DNA from: Phenylobacterium sp.
GTDB lineage: Bacteria; Pseudomonadota; Alphaproteobacteria; Caulobacterales; Caulobacteraceae
Assembly (NCBI RefSeq): GCF_030651185.1
Contig: NZ_JAUSCJ010000039.1
Coordinates: forward strand, 62,001 to 126,000
Direction: 5' to 3'
DNA length: 64,000 nucleotides
The notes below the pieces were generated by a model. The model was not told the origin of the DNA. It saw only the letters and a list, made by a program, of their open reading frames with translations, and searched no databases. The translations under genes and the position numbers were made by a program. Shown here one piece after another: positions 25,556 through 34,524 of the stretch; within the stretch, counting starts at the first letter, position 1, and the number at the start of each line of letters is the position of its first letter.

Positions 25556-26430
25556 CGGCCGTGGCGGAGTTCGAGGTGCTGCGGCGGCGAACCCTTCGCC
25601 GCCAGCGCCGGGAGACCCTGGTCGGCCTGTTGATCTTCTCGGCCGTCCTGCTGCTCTCGTTCCAGCGCAGCCAGTTCTTCTCCTCCGATATCGGCGGCGA
25701 TCCCCTCGGCCGCATCGGGGACTTCCTCACCCGGATGGTCCCCGACCTGAAGGGCGACGCCCTGCTGGAAGATCGCCGCACGACCGGCTCCCTGGCCTGG
25801 TGGTTCTATGACCTGCCGGTCTGGCTGAAGCTGGGGTGGCAGACCGTGGAGATGGCCATCGTGGCCACGGTTCTCGGGGCGATCGGCGGCCTGCTGGCCT
25901 CCTTCCTCTGCGCGCGCAACCTGATGCCCATCGCCGCCGTGCGCTTCGCTGTGCGGCGCACGCTCGAGGCGATCCGGACCCTGCCGGACCTGGTCCTGGC
26001 GCTGCTGCTGGTGGCCGCCTTCGGGGTCGGCCCGCTGGCCGGGGTCATCACCCTGGCCATCTCCACCATGGGAGGGCTGGGGAAGCTGTTCGCCGAGATC
26101 AACGAGGAGGTCGACGCGCGGCAGCTCGAAGCCATGGAGGCGTCGGGCACCGGGCTCATCCGCAAGATCCGCTACGGGGTGATCCCCCAGGTCCTGCCCA
26201 ACTACGCCTCCTACGCCCTCATTCGGCTGGAGGGGAACCTGGGCGGCGCCGCGGCCCTGGGCATCGTGGGGGCGGGCGGCATCGGCATCGAGCTGCAGCG
26301 GGCCATCACCTACACCGAATTCGACACCTACCTGGCGATCCTGCTGCTGATCGTCGGCATGATCTTCCTGATCGACATGGCGTCCGAAGCCATTCGCCAC
26401 CGCCTGATCGGCCTGGGGGAAGCGCGATGA
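25552..26430 (+). CDS. phnE: Phosphonate ABC transporter permease PhnE (first copy)
   Basis: 292 aa with about six membrane segments and a cytoplasmic EAA loop: EAMEASGTGLIRKIRYGVIPQVL, which contacts the PhnC ATPase. The family stretch GGAAALGIVGAGGIGIEL is near the C-terminus. It has a ~90-residue N-terminal extension before the core, as is normal for PhnE. Coupled by four-base overlaps to phnD2 and phnE2. Confidence 0.92.
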   Translation: MTAVAEFEVLRRRTLRRQRRETLVGLLIFSAVLLLSFQRSQFFSSDIGGDPLGRIGDFLTRMVPDLKGDALLEDRRTTGSLAWWFYDLPVWLKLGWQTVEMAIVATVLGAIGGLLASFLCARNLMPIAAVRFAVRRTLEAIRTLPDLVLALLLVAAFGVGPLAGVITLAISTMGGLGKLFAEINEEVDARQLEAMEASGTGLIRKIRYGVIPQVLPNYASYALIRLEGNLGGAAALGIVGAGGIGIELQRAITYTEFDTYLAILLLIVGMIFLIDMASEAIRHRLIGLGEAR

Positions 26431-27248
26431 CCCGCGAGAATCACGCCCGCGCCCTGCTGCTCGCGCCGCAAGCCATGCGCGCCAGCGGGACCGCGCGTCT
26501 GCGGCGCATGGGCCTGGTCCTGCTGGGGGTCGCCGCCTTCGTGGCCATGTGCGTCGACCTGAAGCTGGCGCCCGAGGCCATGCTCGCCGGGATGGACAAG
26601 TTCGGCCAGCTTGCCGCCGGAGCCTTCCCCCCCAGCGACGGCGGCGATCTGCCCCGCATTCTCAAGGCCCTGGCCGAGACCTTCGCCATGGCCTTCGCCG
26701 GCACGGTGCTGGCTGCGATCGCCGCTGTGCCATTGGGCATTCTGGGCGCCAAGACGGTGGTGGGGCAGCCTGTGCTGCACTTCGCCTTCCGCCGGGTGCT
26801 GGACTGGTTCCGGGGCGTCCCGGCCCTGGTCTGGGCCCTGATCCTGGTCTCGGCCTTCGGGCTTGGTCCCTTCGGCGGCGTGATCGCCCTGGCGCTCGCC
26901 GATGTGCCGAGCCTGGCCAAGCTGTTCTCCGAGGCGATCGAGAACGGCGACGAAAGGCCCCTGGACGGCGTCCGCGCGGCTGGGGCCTCACCCCTGATGG
27001 TGCTGCGCTACGGCCTCGCGCCGCAGGTGACGCCGATCATGGCGAGCCAGGTGCTGTTCTTCCTGGAGAGCAATTTCCGCAACGCCGCGGTGCTGGGCAT
27101 CGTCGGGGCTGGCGGGATCGGGTTCGAGCTGGAAGAGCGCATCCGCATCTTCGCCTTCGACCAGGTGGTCTTCATCATCGGCCTCTACATGATCTGCGTC
27201 GCGGCCCTCGACACCCTCTCGCAGCAGCTCAGGAAGCGGCTGGCCTGA
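26427..27248 (+). CDS. phnE: Phosphonate ABC transporter permease PhnE (second copy)
   Basis: 273 aa, paralogous to the gene before it. The EAA-type loop is DGVRAAGASPLMVLRYGLAPQV and the C-terminal signature NFRNAAVLGIVGAGGIGFEL. The two permeases probably form a heterodimer. The start (ATG 26427) overlaps the previous stop; the 3' end overlaps the convergent PfkB kinase gene by 20 bases. Confidence 0.92.
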   Translation: MTRENHARALLLAPQAMRASGTARLRRMGLVLLGVAAFVAMCVDLKLAPEAMLAGMDKFGQLAAGAFPPSDGGDLPRILKALAETFAMAFAGTVLAAIAAVPLGILGAKTVVGQPVLHFAFRRVLDWFRGVPALVWALILVSAFGLGPFGGVIALALADVPSLAKLFSEAIENGDERPLDGVRAAGASPLMVLRYGLAPQVTPIMASQVLFFLESNFRNAAVLGIVGAGGIGFELEERIRIFAFDQVVFIIGLYMICVAALDTLSQQLRKRLA

Positions 27249-28092
27249 AGGCTGGAAACACGCCGTCCAACGGCGCCGAGGCGTCGAGGCCGACGGCCAC
27301 GGTCCCCCAGGCGCAGCCGTGGGCCAGCGCCGCCTGCATGTCCGCACCGGCCGTCAGCGCCTCCAGCAGACCGGCGGCGAAGCAGTCCCCGGCGCCGGTG
27401 GCGTCCACCACCGTGGCCAGCCGCGGCGTGGCCCGCAGGACGCGCCGGCCGTCATGGGCCGTGACGCCGTGACCGCCTCGGGTCAGGACCATCCAGCTCA
27501 GCCGCTCGCCCACCTGGGCCCGTCCGGCGGCGAAGGGGTCGGCCAGGGTCGCCGCGTCGCAGTCGTCCATCGAGGCCACCAGGACGTCGCAGGGGCCGGT
27601 GAACCCGCCCGCCGGCCAATGGGCCACCACGGGGCCCGTGCAGGCCGCCGCCCAGGCCTCCGCGCCGGGATAGGGCGCGCGGACGTAGAGCCCGTCGAAC
27701 GCCGCGTCGGGCTTGGGCGGCGGCAGGGTCGGCGGCTTGGCCGGCTCGACATCGAGGCCCAGGACCAGGCGCTCACCCCCGGGCTCGATCAGGATCAGGG
27801 TGGTGCGGCTGACGCCGTCCCTGCGAATGACATGGCGGGTGTCCAGGCCGGCGGCCCGGACCAGGGCCAGGCAGGCGTCGCCATCGGCGTCGGCCGCCAC
27901 GACGCCGCCGACCGCGACGTGGTGGCCCGCGCGCGCCAGCGCGACGCCGGCGTTCGCCGCCCCGCCCCCCAGCCGTCCGGCCAAGGCGCCGTCCAGGCTC
28001 GTGCCCAGCAGACGGCCGCCGGGCTCCAAAGGCCCGCTCAGCCGCACCGGCCGGTCCAGCGCCAGGGCGCCGATCACCAGGAAATCGGCCAT
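27229..28092 (-). CDS. PfkB-family carbohydrate kinase
   Basis: 287-residue ribokinase-like protein. The N-terminal GGGAANAGVALARAGH binds sugar, and the C-terminal DATGAGDCFAAGLLEALTAG is PfkB signature 2 with the catalytic Asp in GAGD. It lies inside the phosphonate cluster between phnE2 and phnC but on the opposite strand. A ribose or ribose-phosphate substrate tied to C-P lyase products is conceivable; there is no direct evidence. Confidence 0.85.
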   Translation of the reverse strand: MADFLVIGALALDRPVRLSGPLEPGGRLLGTSLDGALAGRLGGGAANAGVALARAGHHVAVGGVVAADADGDACLALVRAAGLDTRHVIRRDGVSRTTLILIEPGGERLVLGLDVEPAKPPTLPPPKPDAAFDGLYVRAPYPGAEAWAAACTGPVVAHWPAGGFTGPCDVLVASMDDCDAATLADPFAAGRAQVGERLSWMVLTRGGHGVTAHDGRRVLRATPRLATVVDATGAGDCFAAGLLEALTAGADMQAALAHGCAWGTVAVGLDASAPLDGVFPAFRPAAS

Positions 28093-28185
28093 CAGACCCT
28101 CCGCGATCCAGAGACCATAACGTGACGCGGTGACGCCGATGCGACGCCGACAAATCGCCGCTTGGTCCAGTGCGCCATCGCCGCG

Positions 28186-28204
28186 CCGTCACGTCGGGGT
28201 CACG
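28186..28204 (+). promoter_or_regulatory. Candidate Pho box upstream of phnC
   Basis: GTCAC at 28188-28192 and 28199-28203, again 11 bases apart and followed by GGCG as at the phnD site, 45 bases before the phnC start. Confidence 0.45.
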
Positions 28205-28248
28205 GCGCGCGGCTAGCGTCTGCGGATAGGTCAGTCCCTGGAGGTCCG

Positions 28249-29022
28249 ATGCTCGAACTGCATGGCGTCAGCAAGCGCTTCGGCGACACCCTGGCGGTGA
28301 ACAGCGTGTCGTTTTCCTGCAAGCGAGGGGAGTTGGTGGGGATCATCGGCCGGTCGGGGGCCGGCAAGTCGACCCTGCTGCGCCTCATCAACCGCCTCAG
28401 CGACCCGAGTGAGGGCAAGATCACCTGGGACGGCGATGACGTCAGCCAGCTGAAGGGCCCCGCCCTGCGCAAGTGGCGCCGGCGGTGCGCCATGATCTTC
28501 CAGCAGTTCAATCTCAGCCCGCGGCTGGACGTGATCACCAACGTCCTGGTGGGCGTGGTGGGGGAGCGTCCCCTGATGAGCTCGCTGATCAAGTTCTTCC
28601 CCGCCGCCGATCGGGCCCGGGCCATCCTCGAGCTCGACGCCCTGGACATGGCCGGCGCCGCCCTGCAACGGGCCGGCACCCTGTCGGGCGGGCAGCAGCA
28701 GCGGGTCGCCATCGCGCGCGCCATGTTGCAGGAGCCCGACCTGGTCCTGGCTGACGAACCGGTGGCCTCCCTCGACCCGGTCAACGCCGAGGTGGTGATG
28801 GAGGCCCTGCAGAAGATCTGCCGTGAGCGGAATGTGCCGGTGATCGTCAACCTGCACAGCCTGGACATCGCGCGGCGCTATTGCACCCGGGTGATCGCCA
28901 TGGCCAAGGGCGCCGTGGTGTTCGACGGTCCGCCGAGCGCGCTCACCCCGGCGGTTCTGGATCGCGTCTATGGCGGGCGCACCAGCGCTCCCGAACCCTT
29001 CAGCGTCGTGGCGGCCGCTTGA
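28249..29022 (+). CDS. phnC: Phosphonate ABC transporter ATPase PhnC
   Basis: 257 aa. Walker A is GRSGAGKST, the ABC signature LSGGQQQRVAIARA and Walker B LVLADEPVASLD, with the H-loop His in NLHSLD. It energises the PhnE pair encoded 1 kb away. ATG 28249 follows GGAGG; the open frame upstream of it is non-coding. The stop overlaps the next start (TGATG). Confidence 0.93.
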   Translation: MLELHGVSKRFGDTLAVNSVSFSCKRGELVGIIGRSGAGKSTLLRLINRLSDPSEGKITWDGDDVSQLKGPALRKWRRRCAMIFQQFNLSPRLDVITNVLVGVVGERPLMSSLIKFFPAADRARAILELDALDMAGAALQRAGTLSGGQQQRVAIARAMLQEPDLVLADEPVASLDPVNAEVVMEALQKICRERNVPVIVNLHSLDIARRYCTRVIAMAKGAVVFDGPPSALTPAVLDRVYGGRTSAPEPFSVVAAA

Positions 29023-29711
29023 TGAGTTTGCGTCTGGCCGATCGGCCGCTCGAGCCCGGCTACCTTTATTTCGACCGCTATGTTCACGAAGAGCCGGCCG
29101 CGCCGCGCGAGAGCGCCGCGCCGGCGGTGCACAAGGACGCCCAGGTGCACGACTCGATCCTGGGCCCCTGGACCCGGGTCGGGGCCCGCACCAGCTTTTC
29201 CGAGGTCTCGATGGGCGCCTACAGCTACATCGTCAACGACGCCTCAGCGGCCTATGCGGAGATCGGGAAGTTCTGCTCGATTGCGCGGGACGCACGGCTC
29301 AACCCCGGCAACCATCCGACCTGGAAGGCCGCGCTGCACCACTTCACCTACCGCACCCGATCCTACGAACTGGGCGAGGAAGACGATCACGACTTCTTCG
29401 AATGGCGGCGGTCGCACACGGTCACCCTGGGCCATGATGTCTGGATCGGCCACGGCGCCACGGTCCTGCCGGGCGTCAGCATCGGCACCGGCTCGGTGGT
29501 GGGCGCGGGGGCTGTGGTGTCCAAGGACGTGCCAGCCTTCACCATCGTCGGCGGCGTGCCCTCCAAACCGATCCGGGAACGCTTCCCCAAGCCCGTGCAG
29601 GATGGTCTGCTGGCCATTTCCTGGTGGGACTGGAGCCATGAGCGCCTTGCCGACGCCGTCGACGACTTCCGCGCCCTCGATGCGGACGCGTTCGTCGAGA
29701 AGTACGCCTGA
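29022..29711 (+). CDS. Phosphonate-cluster hexapeptide-repeat acyltransferase
   Basis: 229 aa. Left-handed beta-helix hexapeptide repeats run from about residue 37 to 175 ([39 protein letters not shown]), with the xenobiotic acetyltransferase-like [20 protein letters not shown] insertion. This subfamily is recurrent in C-P lyase clusters and may acylate aminophosphonates, as the unrelated PhnO does (inference). It overlaps phnC by one base and precedes phnN by seven. Confidence 0.85.
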   Translation: MSLRLADRPLEPGYLYFDRYVHEEPAAPRESAAPAVHKDAQVHDSILGPWTRVGARTSFSEVSMGAYSYIVNDASAAYAEIGKFCSIARDARLNPGNHPTWKAALHHFTYRTRSYELGEEDDHDFFEWRRSHTVTLGHDVWIGHGATVLPGVSIGTGSVVGAGAVVSKDVPAFTIVGGVPSKPIRERFPKPVQDGLLAISWWDWSHERLADAVDDFRALDADAFVEKYA

Positions 29712-29718
29712 GGCCGGC

Positions 29719-30252
29719 ATGCTCGTGCTCGTGGTCGGTCCCTCGGGCGCCGGCAAGGACACCCTGCTCGACGGCGCCCGCGCGGCGCTGGCGGGCGATG
29801 GCGCCTTCATCTTTCCCCGCCGCGAGATCACCCGGCCCGCGGAGGCCGGGGGCGAGGACCACCTTCCGGTCGATGAGGTCCAGTTCGACGCGCGGGAGGC
29901 CTCTGGCGGCTATGCCCTGACTTGGCGCGCCCACGGCCTGGCCTATGGAATCCCGGCCGACATCGCCGATGACCTGGCGCTCGGCCGCACGGTGGTGGTC
30001 AATGTCTCCCGCGCGGTGCTGGACGAGGCGCGGACCCGCTTCGGCGCCCTGCGCGTGCTGGTGGTGACCGCCGATCCGGAGATCCTGGCTCGGCGGCTTG
30101 CGCAGCGGGGCCGCGAGAGCGCCGAGGACATCACCCAACGCCTGGCGCGCGCCGAAGCCTTCGCTGTCGAGGGCGACGATGTGGTGATGGTGCGCAATGA
30201 GGGGACGCCGGAGGAGGGCGTGGCCCGCTTCCTCGCGGCCCTCGAACGCTAA
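29719..30252 (+). CDS. phnN: Ribose 1,5-bisphosphate phosphokinase PhnN
   Basis: 177 aa, guanylate-kinase-like fold. The P-loop GPSGAGKDT is at residues 7-15, and [17 protein letters not shown], with the conserved RPA/GED segment, matches PhnN. It converts ribose 1,5-bisphosphate to PRPP, the last step of the C-P lyase route. The start is ATG 29719; the longer frame upstream is a shadow of the acyltransferase gene. Convergent with DUF1045, one base apart. Confidence 0.9.
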   Translation: MLVLVVGPSGAGKDTLLDGARAALAGDGAFIFPRREITRPAEAGGEDHLPVDEVQFDAREASGGYALTWRAHGLAYGIPADIADDLALGRTVVVNVSRAVLDEARTRFGALRVLVVTADPEILARRLAQRGRESAEDITQRLARAEAFAVEGDDVVMVRNEGTPEEGVARFLAALER

Positions 30253-30253
30253 C

Positions 30254-30943
30254 TCAGGCGCCGAAGTCCAAGCGTTCCAGGATTTTGAACGGCGCCTGGC
30301 GGTCGTCCTGCTTGAAGACCGCGACACCGTCGAAGAGGTGCGCGCCGGTCTCCTCGGCGAAGTGATCCTGCAGCACGGCCAGGACGCGGGTCCGGACGGC
30401 GTCATCGCGGATGGACCCGGTGAGGGTCATGTGGAAGCGGAAGTCCTCGAAGACATGGGGATAGCCCCATTCCACCAGGCGCGCGTCCTGCTCTGGGGTC
30501 AGCGGGGCCTTGCGGCGGCGCGCCAGGTCGGCGTCGGACAGCGGCGCCCGGAAGGCGTCGAAGTCGCGTACGCAGAGCGCGTGCAGGGCCTGCATCTCCG
30601 GCGAGGGCCGCTGGAGCTGGAAGGCCAGGAACCGGCCAAGGGCGGCGGGCGCGATCGGGACCTCGAAGGGAACCAGCCCCGCCGCCCGCTGGCCGACCGC
30701 GGCCAGCAACTCCGCCTCGCTGCGGCCAGCCGCGAGCTCAAAGGGCGCCTTGAGGGTGCCGTGGAAGCCGTAGCCGCGAGGGTCCGCCGTCAGGGCGTCC
30801 AGGTCCAAGGCGTCCAGGCCGGGCAGGGGGCGGCGGGTCAGAGGCGCGCCCGCATAGGCGTCAAACCCCAGCCAGGCGGAGGCCTTGTCCCAGAGTCGGG
30901 CGCCTGGACGGGGCGCGTAGTAGATCGCGTAGCGCGCGGTCAT
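30254..30943 (-). CDS. DUF1045 phosphonate-cluster protein (2H phosphoesterase-like)
   Basis: 229 aa. It has two His-x-Thr motifs, HGT in GYGFHGTLKAPF near residue 60 and HMT in FHMTLTG near residue 180, the pattern of 2H phosphoesterases. The family is found in C-P lyase operons. No phnP gene (cyclic phosphodiesterase) is visible in the cluster, so this protein could open the 5-phosphoribosyl 1,2-cyclic phosphate (inference). The start is ATG 30943, overlapping the phnM stop. Confidence 0.85.
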   Translation of the reverse strand: MTARYAIYYAPRPGARLWDKASAWLGFDAYAGAPLTRRPLPGLDALDLDALTADPRGYGFHGTLKAPFELAAGRSEAELLAAVGQRAAGLVPFEVPIAPAALGRFLAFQLQRPSPEMQALHALCVRDFDAFRAPLSDADLARRRKAPLTPEQDARLVEWGYPHVFEDFRFHMTLTGSIRDDAVRTRVLAVLQDHFAEETGAHLFDGVAVFKQDDRQAPFKILERLDFGA

Positions 30944-32079
30944 GCGGTCCGTCGGCCCTTGAGCCAGACCTCGGTGGGGACCGGCCATCCGGCGCTGCGC
31001 CGCGCGACCCGGACGAGGTCGGCGCGCTGACCCGGCGCGATCTCGCCACGGTCATTGAGGCCGAGGCTGCGGGCCGGGGCGCCGGCGACGGTGGCCAGCG
31101 CCTTCTGCGGCGTCCAGCCCATATCGTCGATCAGCATGAAGGCGGAGCGGAGCATTGAGAGGGGCACATAGTCCGAGGCCAGGATGTCGAGCACGTCGTG
31201 TTGCGCGCACTCACGGGCCGACAGGTTGCCAGAGTGCGAGCCGCCGCGCACGAAGTTCGGGCCGCCCATGCAGATCGCCATGCCGTAGGCCTTGGACTTC
31301 AGCGCCGCCTCCAGGGTCACCGGGAACTCGGCGATGACGCAGCCGTCGTCGCGGGCCTCCTCCACATGCTCCAGGGTGGCGTCATCGTGGGCGCAGATCG
31401 GCACCCCGTATTCGCGGGCGAAGGCCACCACGCTGCGGCGGTTGGACTGGGCGACGCCGGGATCACGGCCGGCATGCCGCCTGGCCAGCATCTCGTCGAT
31501 CTCCGCCTCGCTGCGGCCGGCGGCCACCATGCGGGTCTCCAGGGCCTCGACATTGGCGGTCTGCCGCTGGCCGGGCGTGTGGTCCATCACCGACAGCAGC
31601 TTCAGCCGAGGATTGTCGGCGTGCGGCTCCAGCAAGGTGAGCAGCTCGGGATTGGTCACCTCGCAGCGCAGGTGCAGCAGGTGCTCGGCGCGCAGGGCGC
31701 CGTCGGCCTGGGCGCTGTCCATCCCGGCGATCATCGGACCCAGGGCCTCCTTGCGGTCGAGACCTTCCTTGCGCCCGTGCAGGCTGAGGGAGTCCAGCAC
31801 CGTGGTGATCCCGGCGGCGGCGCACTGCCCGTCATGGGCGAGCGCCGCGCCATAGGCGTCCCACAGGGCGCCCGGGCGGGGCTGGTAGTGCTTTTCCAGG
31901 TTGTCGGTGTGGATATCCACCAGGCCCGGGATGAGCCAGTCGACCCCCCAATCCAGGGCGCCGGCGGAGGGCCCGTCGCGCGGCTCGACGGCGAGCATGA
32001 CCTCGCCGCTCACCACGACTTCGCCCCGCACCAGACCGTGGGGCGTGACGATGTTCTGCGAGAAGATCCGCTGTTCCAT
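30940..32079 (-). CDS. phnM: Alpha-D-ribose 1-methylphosphonate 5-triphosphate diphosphatase PhnM (copy 1)
   Basis: 379 aa, amidohydrolase fold, removing pyrophosphate from the PhnI product before the C-P lyase step. Metal-binding motifs are DIHTDNLEKH near residue 55, the lysine/His region SVMDHTPGQRQ, CAHDDAT and GGPNFVRGGSHSG. It is the last core gene of phnGHIJKLM and is coupled to DUF1045 by a four-base overlap. A second PhnM is encoded at 37.6 kb. Confidence 0.93.
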   Translation of the reverse strand: MEQRIFSQNIVTPHGLVRGEVVVSGEVMLAVEPRDGPSAGALDWGVDWLIPGLVDIHTDNLEKHYQPRPGALWDAYGAALAHDGQCAAAGITTVLDSLSLHGRKEGLDRKEALGPMIAGMDSAQADGALRAEHLLHLRCEVTNPELLTLLEPHADNPRLKLLSVMDHTPGQRQTANVEALETRMVAAGRSEAEIDEMLARRHAGRDPGVAQSNRRSVVAFAREYGVPICAHDDATLEHVEEARDDGCVIAEFPVTLEAALKSKAYGMAICMGGPNFVRGGSHSGNLSARECAQHDVLDILASDYVPLSMLRSAFMLIDDMGWTPQKALATVAGAPARSLGLNDRGEIAPGQRADLVRVARRSAGWPVPTEVWLKGRRTA

Positions 32080-32081
32080 GG

Positions 32082-32786
32082 CTAGGCCGCCGCCTTGAAC
32101 TCAGACACCCCGAACAGCCGGGTGGCCACGGCGTCGCGGACGTCATGGTCGTGGAAGATGCCGATCATCGCCGCGCCACGGCCCAGGGCTTCCTGGATCA
32201 GGGTCACCACGATGGCGCGGTTCTCAGCGTCCAGGGAGGCGGTGGGTTCGTCGAGCAGCATCACCGGGTAGTTGCGGATGAAGCTGCGGGCGATGTTCAC
32301 CCGCTGCTGCTCGCCGCCAGAGAAGGTGGCCGGCGGCAGATCCCAGTGGGCGCGGGGCAGGCGCAGGGCCGAGAGCAGGGTCTCGGCCCGCGCCTGGGCT
32401 TCTTCCGAACTGACACCGTTTTCCAGCAGCGGCTCCATCACCAGCTGCAGGGTGGAGATCCGCGGGATCACCCGCAGGAACTGGCTGACATAGCCCAGGG
32501 TGCGGCGGCGCACGTCCAGGACCTGGTGCGGCAGGGCCTGAGTGATGTCCACATAGACGCCGTCGTGCAGGACGCGGACGGAGCCTTGGGTCGGCAGGTA
32601 GTTGCCGTAGATGGAGCGCATCAGGGTGGACTTGCCGACCCCGGACTCGCCGGCCAGGACGACGCACTCGCCGGGCGATACCTCCAGGCTCAGGCGCTCG
32701 AAGACCGGGATGGCGGCGGAGTCGGCGTTGTGCAGGACGAAGGTCTTGGCCAGGTCCTCGACGACGATGAGGGGAAGCGTGCTCAT
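32082..32786 (-). CDS. phnL: C-P lyase complex ABC-type subunit PhnL
   Basis: 234 aa ABC ATPase: Walker A GESGVGKST, signature FSGGEQQRVNIARS, Walker B VMLLDEPTASLD. PhnL binds the C-P lyase core complex rather than transporting substrate. Between phnK and phnM with gaps of 8 and 2 bases. Confidence 0.92.
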   Translation of the reverse strand: MSTLPLIVVEDLAKTFVLHNADSAAIPVFERLSLEVSPGECVVLAGESGVGKSTLMRSIYGNYLPTQGSVRVLHDGVYVDITQALPHQVLDVRRRTLGYVSQFLRVIPRISTLQLVMEPLLENGVSSEEAQARAETLLSALRLPRAHWDLPPATFSGGEQQRVNIARSFIRNYPVMLLDEPTASLDAENRAIVVTLIQEALGRGAAMIGIFHDHDVRDAVATRLFGVSEFKAAA

Positions 32787-32794
32787 GGTGTGAC

Positions 32795-33616
32795 CTAGAT
32801 CTGCAGGACGGAGGAGACGAGGAGCTGGGTGTAGGGATGCTGGGGATCGTCCAGCACCTGGTCGGTGAGGCCGGTCTCCACCACGAAGCCGCTCTTCATG
32901 ACGAGCAGCCGGTCGGCCATCAGGCGGGCGACGGCCATGTCGTGGGTGACGATGATCACCGCCAGGCCGAGGTCACGGACCAGCTCGCGCAGCAGGTCCA
33001 GCAGGCGGGCCTGGACCGAGACGTCGAGGCCGCCGGTGGGCTCGTCCATGAACACCAGGCGCGGGCCGTGGATCAGGTTGCGCGCCACCTGGATCCGTTG
33101 CTGCATGCCGCCGGAGAAGTTGCGCGGCTTGTCGTCGATGCGGCGGGTGTCCAGCTCCACGCGCTCCAGCCACTCGATGGTGGCCGCGCGCATCCGGCCA
33201 TAGTGCCGGTCGCCCAGGTTCATCAGCGGCTCGGCGACATTGGCGCCGCCGGAAACCCGCATGCGCAGGCCGTCGCGGGGGTTCTGGTGCACGAAGCCCC
33301 ATTCCTCGCGCTGCATGCGGCGGCGGTCCGGCTCGTTCAGCCCGTAGATGTCGGTCAGGCCAAAGCGGCTGGTGTCGAACTCCACCTTGCCGGCCGAGGG
33401 CGGCAGCTTGCCCGAGATGGCGTTCAGCAGGGTGGTCTTGCCAGAGCCGCTCTCGCCCACGATGCCCAGGACTTCGCCGGGCCGCAGCTCGAAGGAGACG
33501 TCTCGGCAGCCGACGACATGTCCGTACGACTTGGTGAGGTTGGAGACCCGCAGCAGCGGGGCGGCCTGGGTCATGCCCGAGGTCGGGTGGGGTTTGGTGA
33601 GTACAGCGGCATCCAT
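32795..33616 (-). CDS. phnK: C-P lyase complex ABC-type subunit PhnK
   Basis: 273 aa ABC ATPase: Walker A GESGSGKTT, signature FSGGMQQRIQVARN, Walker B LVFMDEPTGGLD. PhnK docks on PhnJ in the core complex. ATG 33616 overlaps the phnJ stop by one base; a GTG one codon upstream is possible. The N-terminus is about 15 residues longer than a minimal ABC domain. Confidence 0.92.
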   Translation of the reverse strand: MDAAVLTKPHPTSGMTQAAPLLRVSNLTKSYGHVVGCRDVSFELRPGEVLGIVGESGSGKTTLLNAISGKLPPSAGKVEFDTSRFGLTDIYGLNEPDRRRMQREEWGFVHQNPRDGLRMRVSGGANVAEPLMNLGDRHYGRMRAATIEWLERVELDTRRIDDKPRNFSGGMQQRIQVARNLIHGPRLVFMDEPTGGLDVSVQARLLDLLRELVRDLGLAVIIVTHDMAVARLMADRLLVMKSGFVVETGLTDQVLDDPQHPYTQLLVSSVLQI

Positions 33617-34524
33617 CACGCCGGCTCCTTGTCGAGGGCGGCGAGTTGGTGGCCCGCCATGGGCCCGGCGTGGCCGGCGGCGCGGCGTTCGGCGCAGAAG
33701 TTGCTGTCGGAGCAGACGAACATCCGCTCGCCGGAGTCATCCAGGACCACCTCGTCGAGATAGCTCTCCTGCGCGCCGCACAGCGCGCAGTCCTCTTCCC
33801 AGGTCTGGGTCTCGAAGGGGTGATCCTCGAAGTCCAGGCTGCGGACATTGGTGTAGGGCGGCACGGCGTAGATGCGCTTCTCGCGCCCGGCGCCGAACAG
33901 CAGGATGGCCGGGTTCTGGCCCAGCTTGGGATTGTCGAACTTGGGGATGGGCGAGGGGCTCATCAGGTAGCGCTCCTCGATCATGGTGGGATAACCCACC
34001 GTCGAGGCGATGTAGCCGTGGGCCGCGACGCTCTCGTAGAGCGAGACGTACTGCAGCCCGTATTCCTCATAGGCGTGCATGGCGCGGGTCTCGGTCTCGC
34101 GGGCTTCCAGGCCGCGCAGCGGCTCGGGCTGCGGCACCTGGAAGACCAGGACCTGGCCCTCGGTGAGACCCTTTTCCGGGATCCGGTGGCGGGTCTGGAT
34201 GATGGTCGCCTCGGCCGTCTCCTCGGTGGTGGCCACGTCGGCCACCTGGGCGAAGAAGCGGCGGATCGAAACGGCGTTGGTGGTGTCGTCGGCGCCCTGG
34301 TCGATGCACTTGTAGACATCGTCAGGACCGATGATCGCCGCGGTCAGCTGGATACCGCCCGTGCCCCAGCCATAGGGCACCGGCATCTCGCGGGACCCGA
34401 AGGGCGCCTGGTATCCGGGGATGGCCAGGGCCTTCAGGATCGCGCGGCGGATCATCCGCTTGGTCTGCTCATCCAGGTAGGCGTAGTTGTAGTAGCGCTC
34501 GGGCTCGTTGGGACGCGCGGTCAT
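33616..34524 (-). CDS. phnJ: Carbon-phosphorus lyase PhnJ
   Basis: Radical-SAM enzyme that breaks the C-P bond of ribose-1-phosphonate 5-phosphate, releasing an alkane and the cyclic phosphate. Cys246, Cys249, Cys271 and Cys277 match the C-x2-C-x21-C-x5-C pattern of E. coli PhnJ (241, 244, 266, 272). 302 aa versus about 281 in E. coli. Overlaps phnI by four bases. Confidence 0.96.
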   Translation of the reverse strand: MTARPNEPERYYNYAYLDEQTKRMIRRAILKALAIPGYQAPFGSREMPVPYGWGTGGIQLTAAIIGPDDVYKCIDQGADDTTNAVSIRRFFAQVADVATTEETAEATIIQTRHRIPEKGLTEGQVLVFQVPQPEPLRGLEARETETRAMHAYEEYGLQYVSLYESVAAHGYIASTVGYPTMIEERYLMSPSPIPKFDNPKLGQNPAILLFGAGREKRIYAVPPYTNVRSLDFEDHPFETQTWEEDCALCGAQESYLDEVVLDDSGERMFVCSDSNFCAERRAAGHAGPMAGHQLAALDKEPA

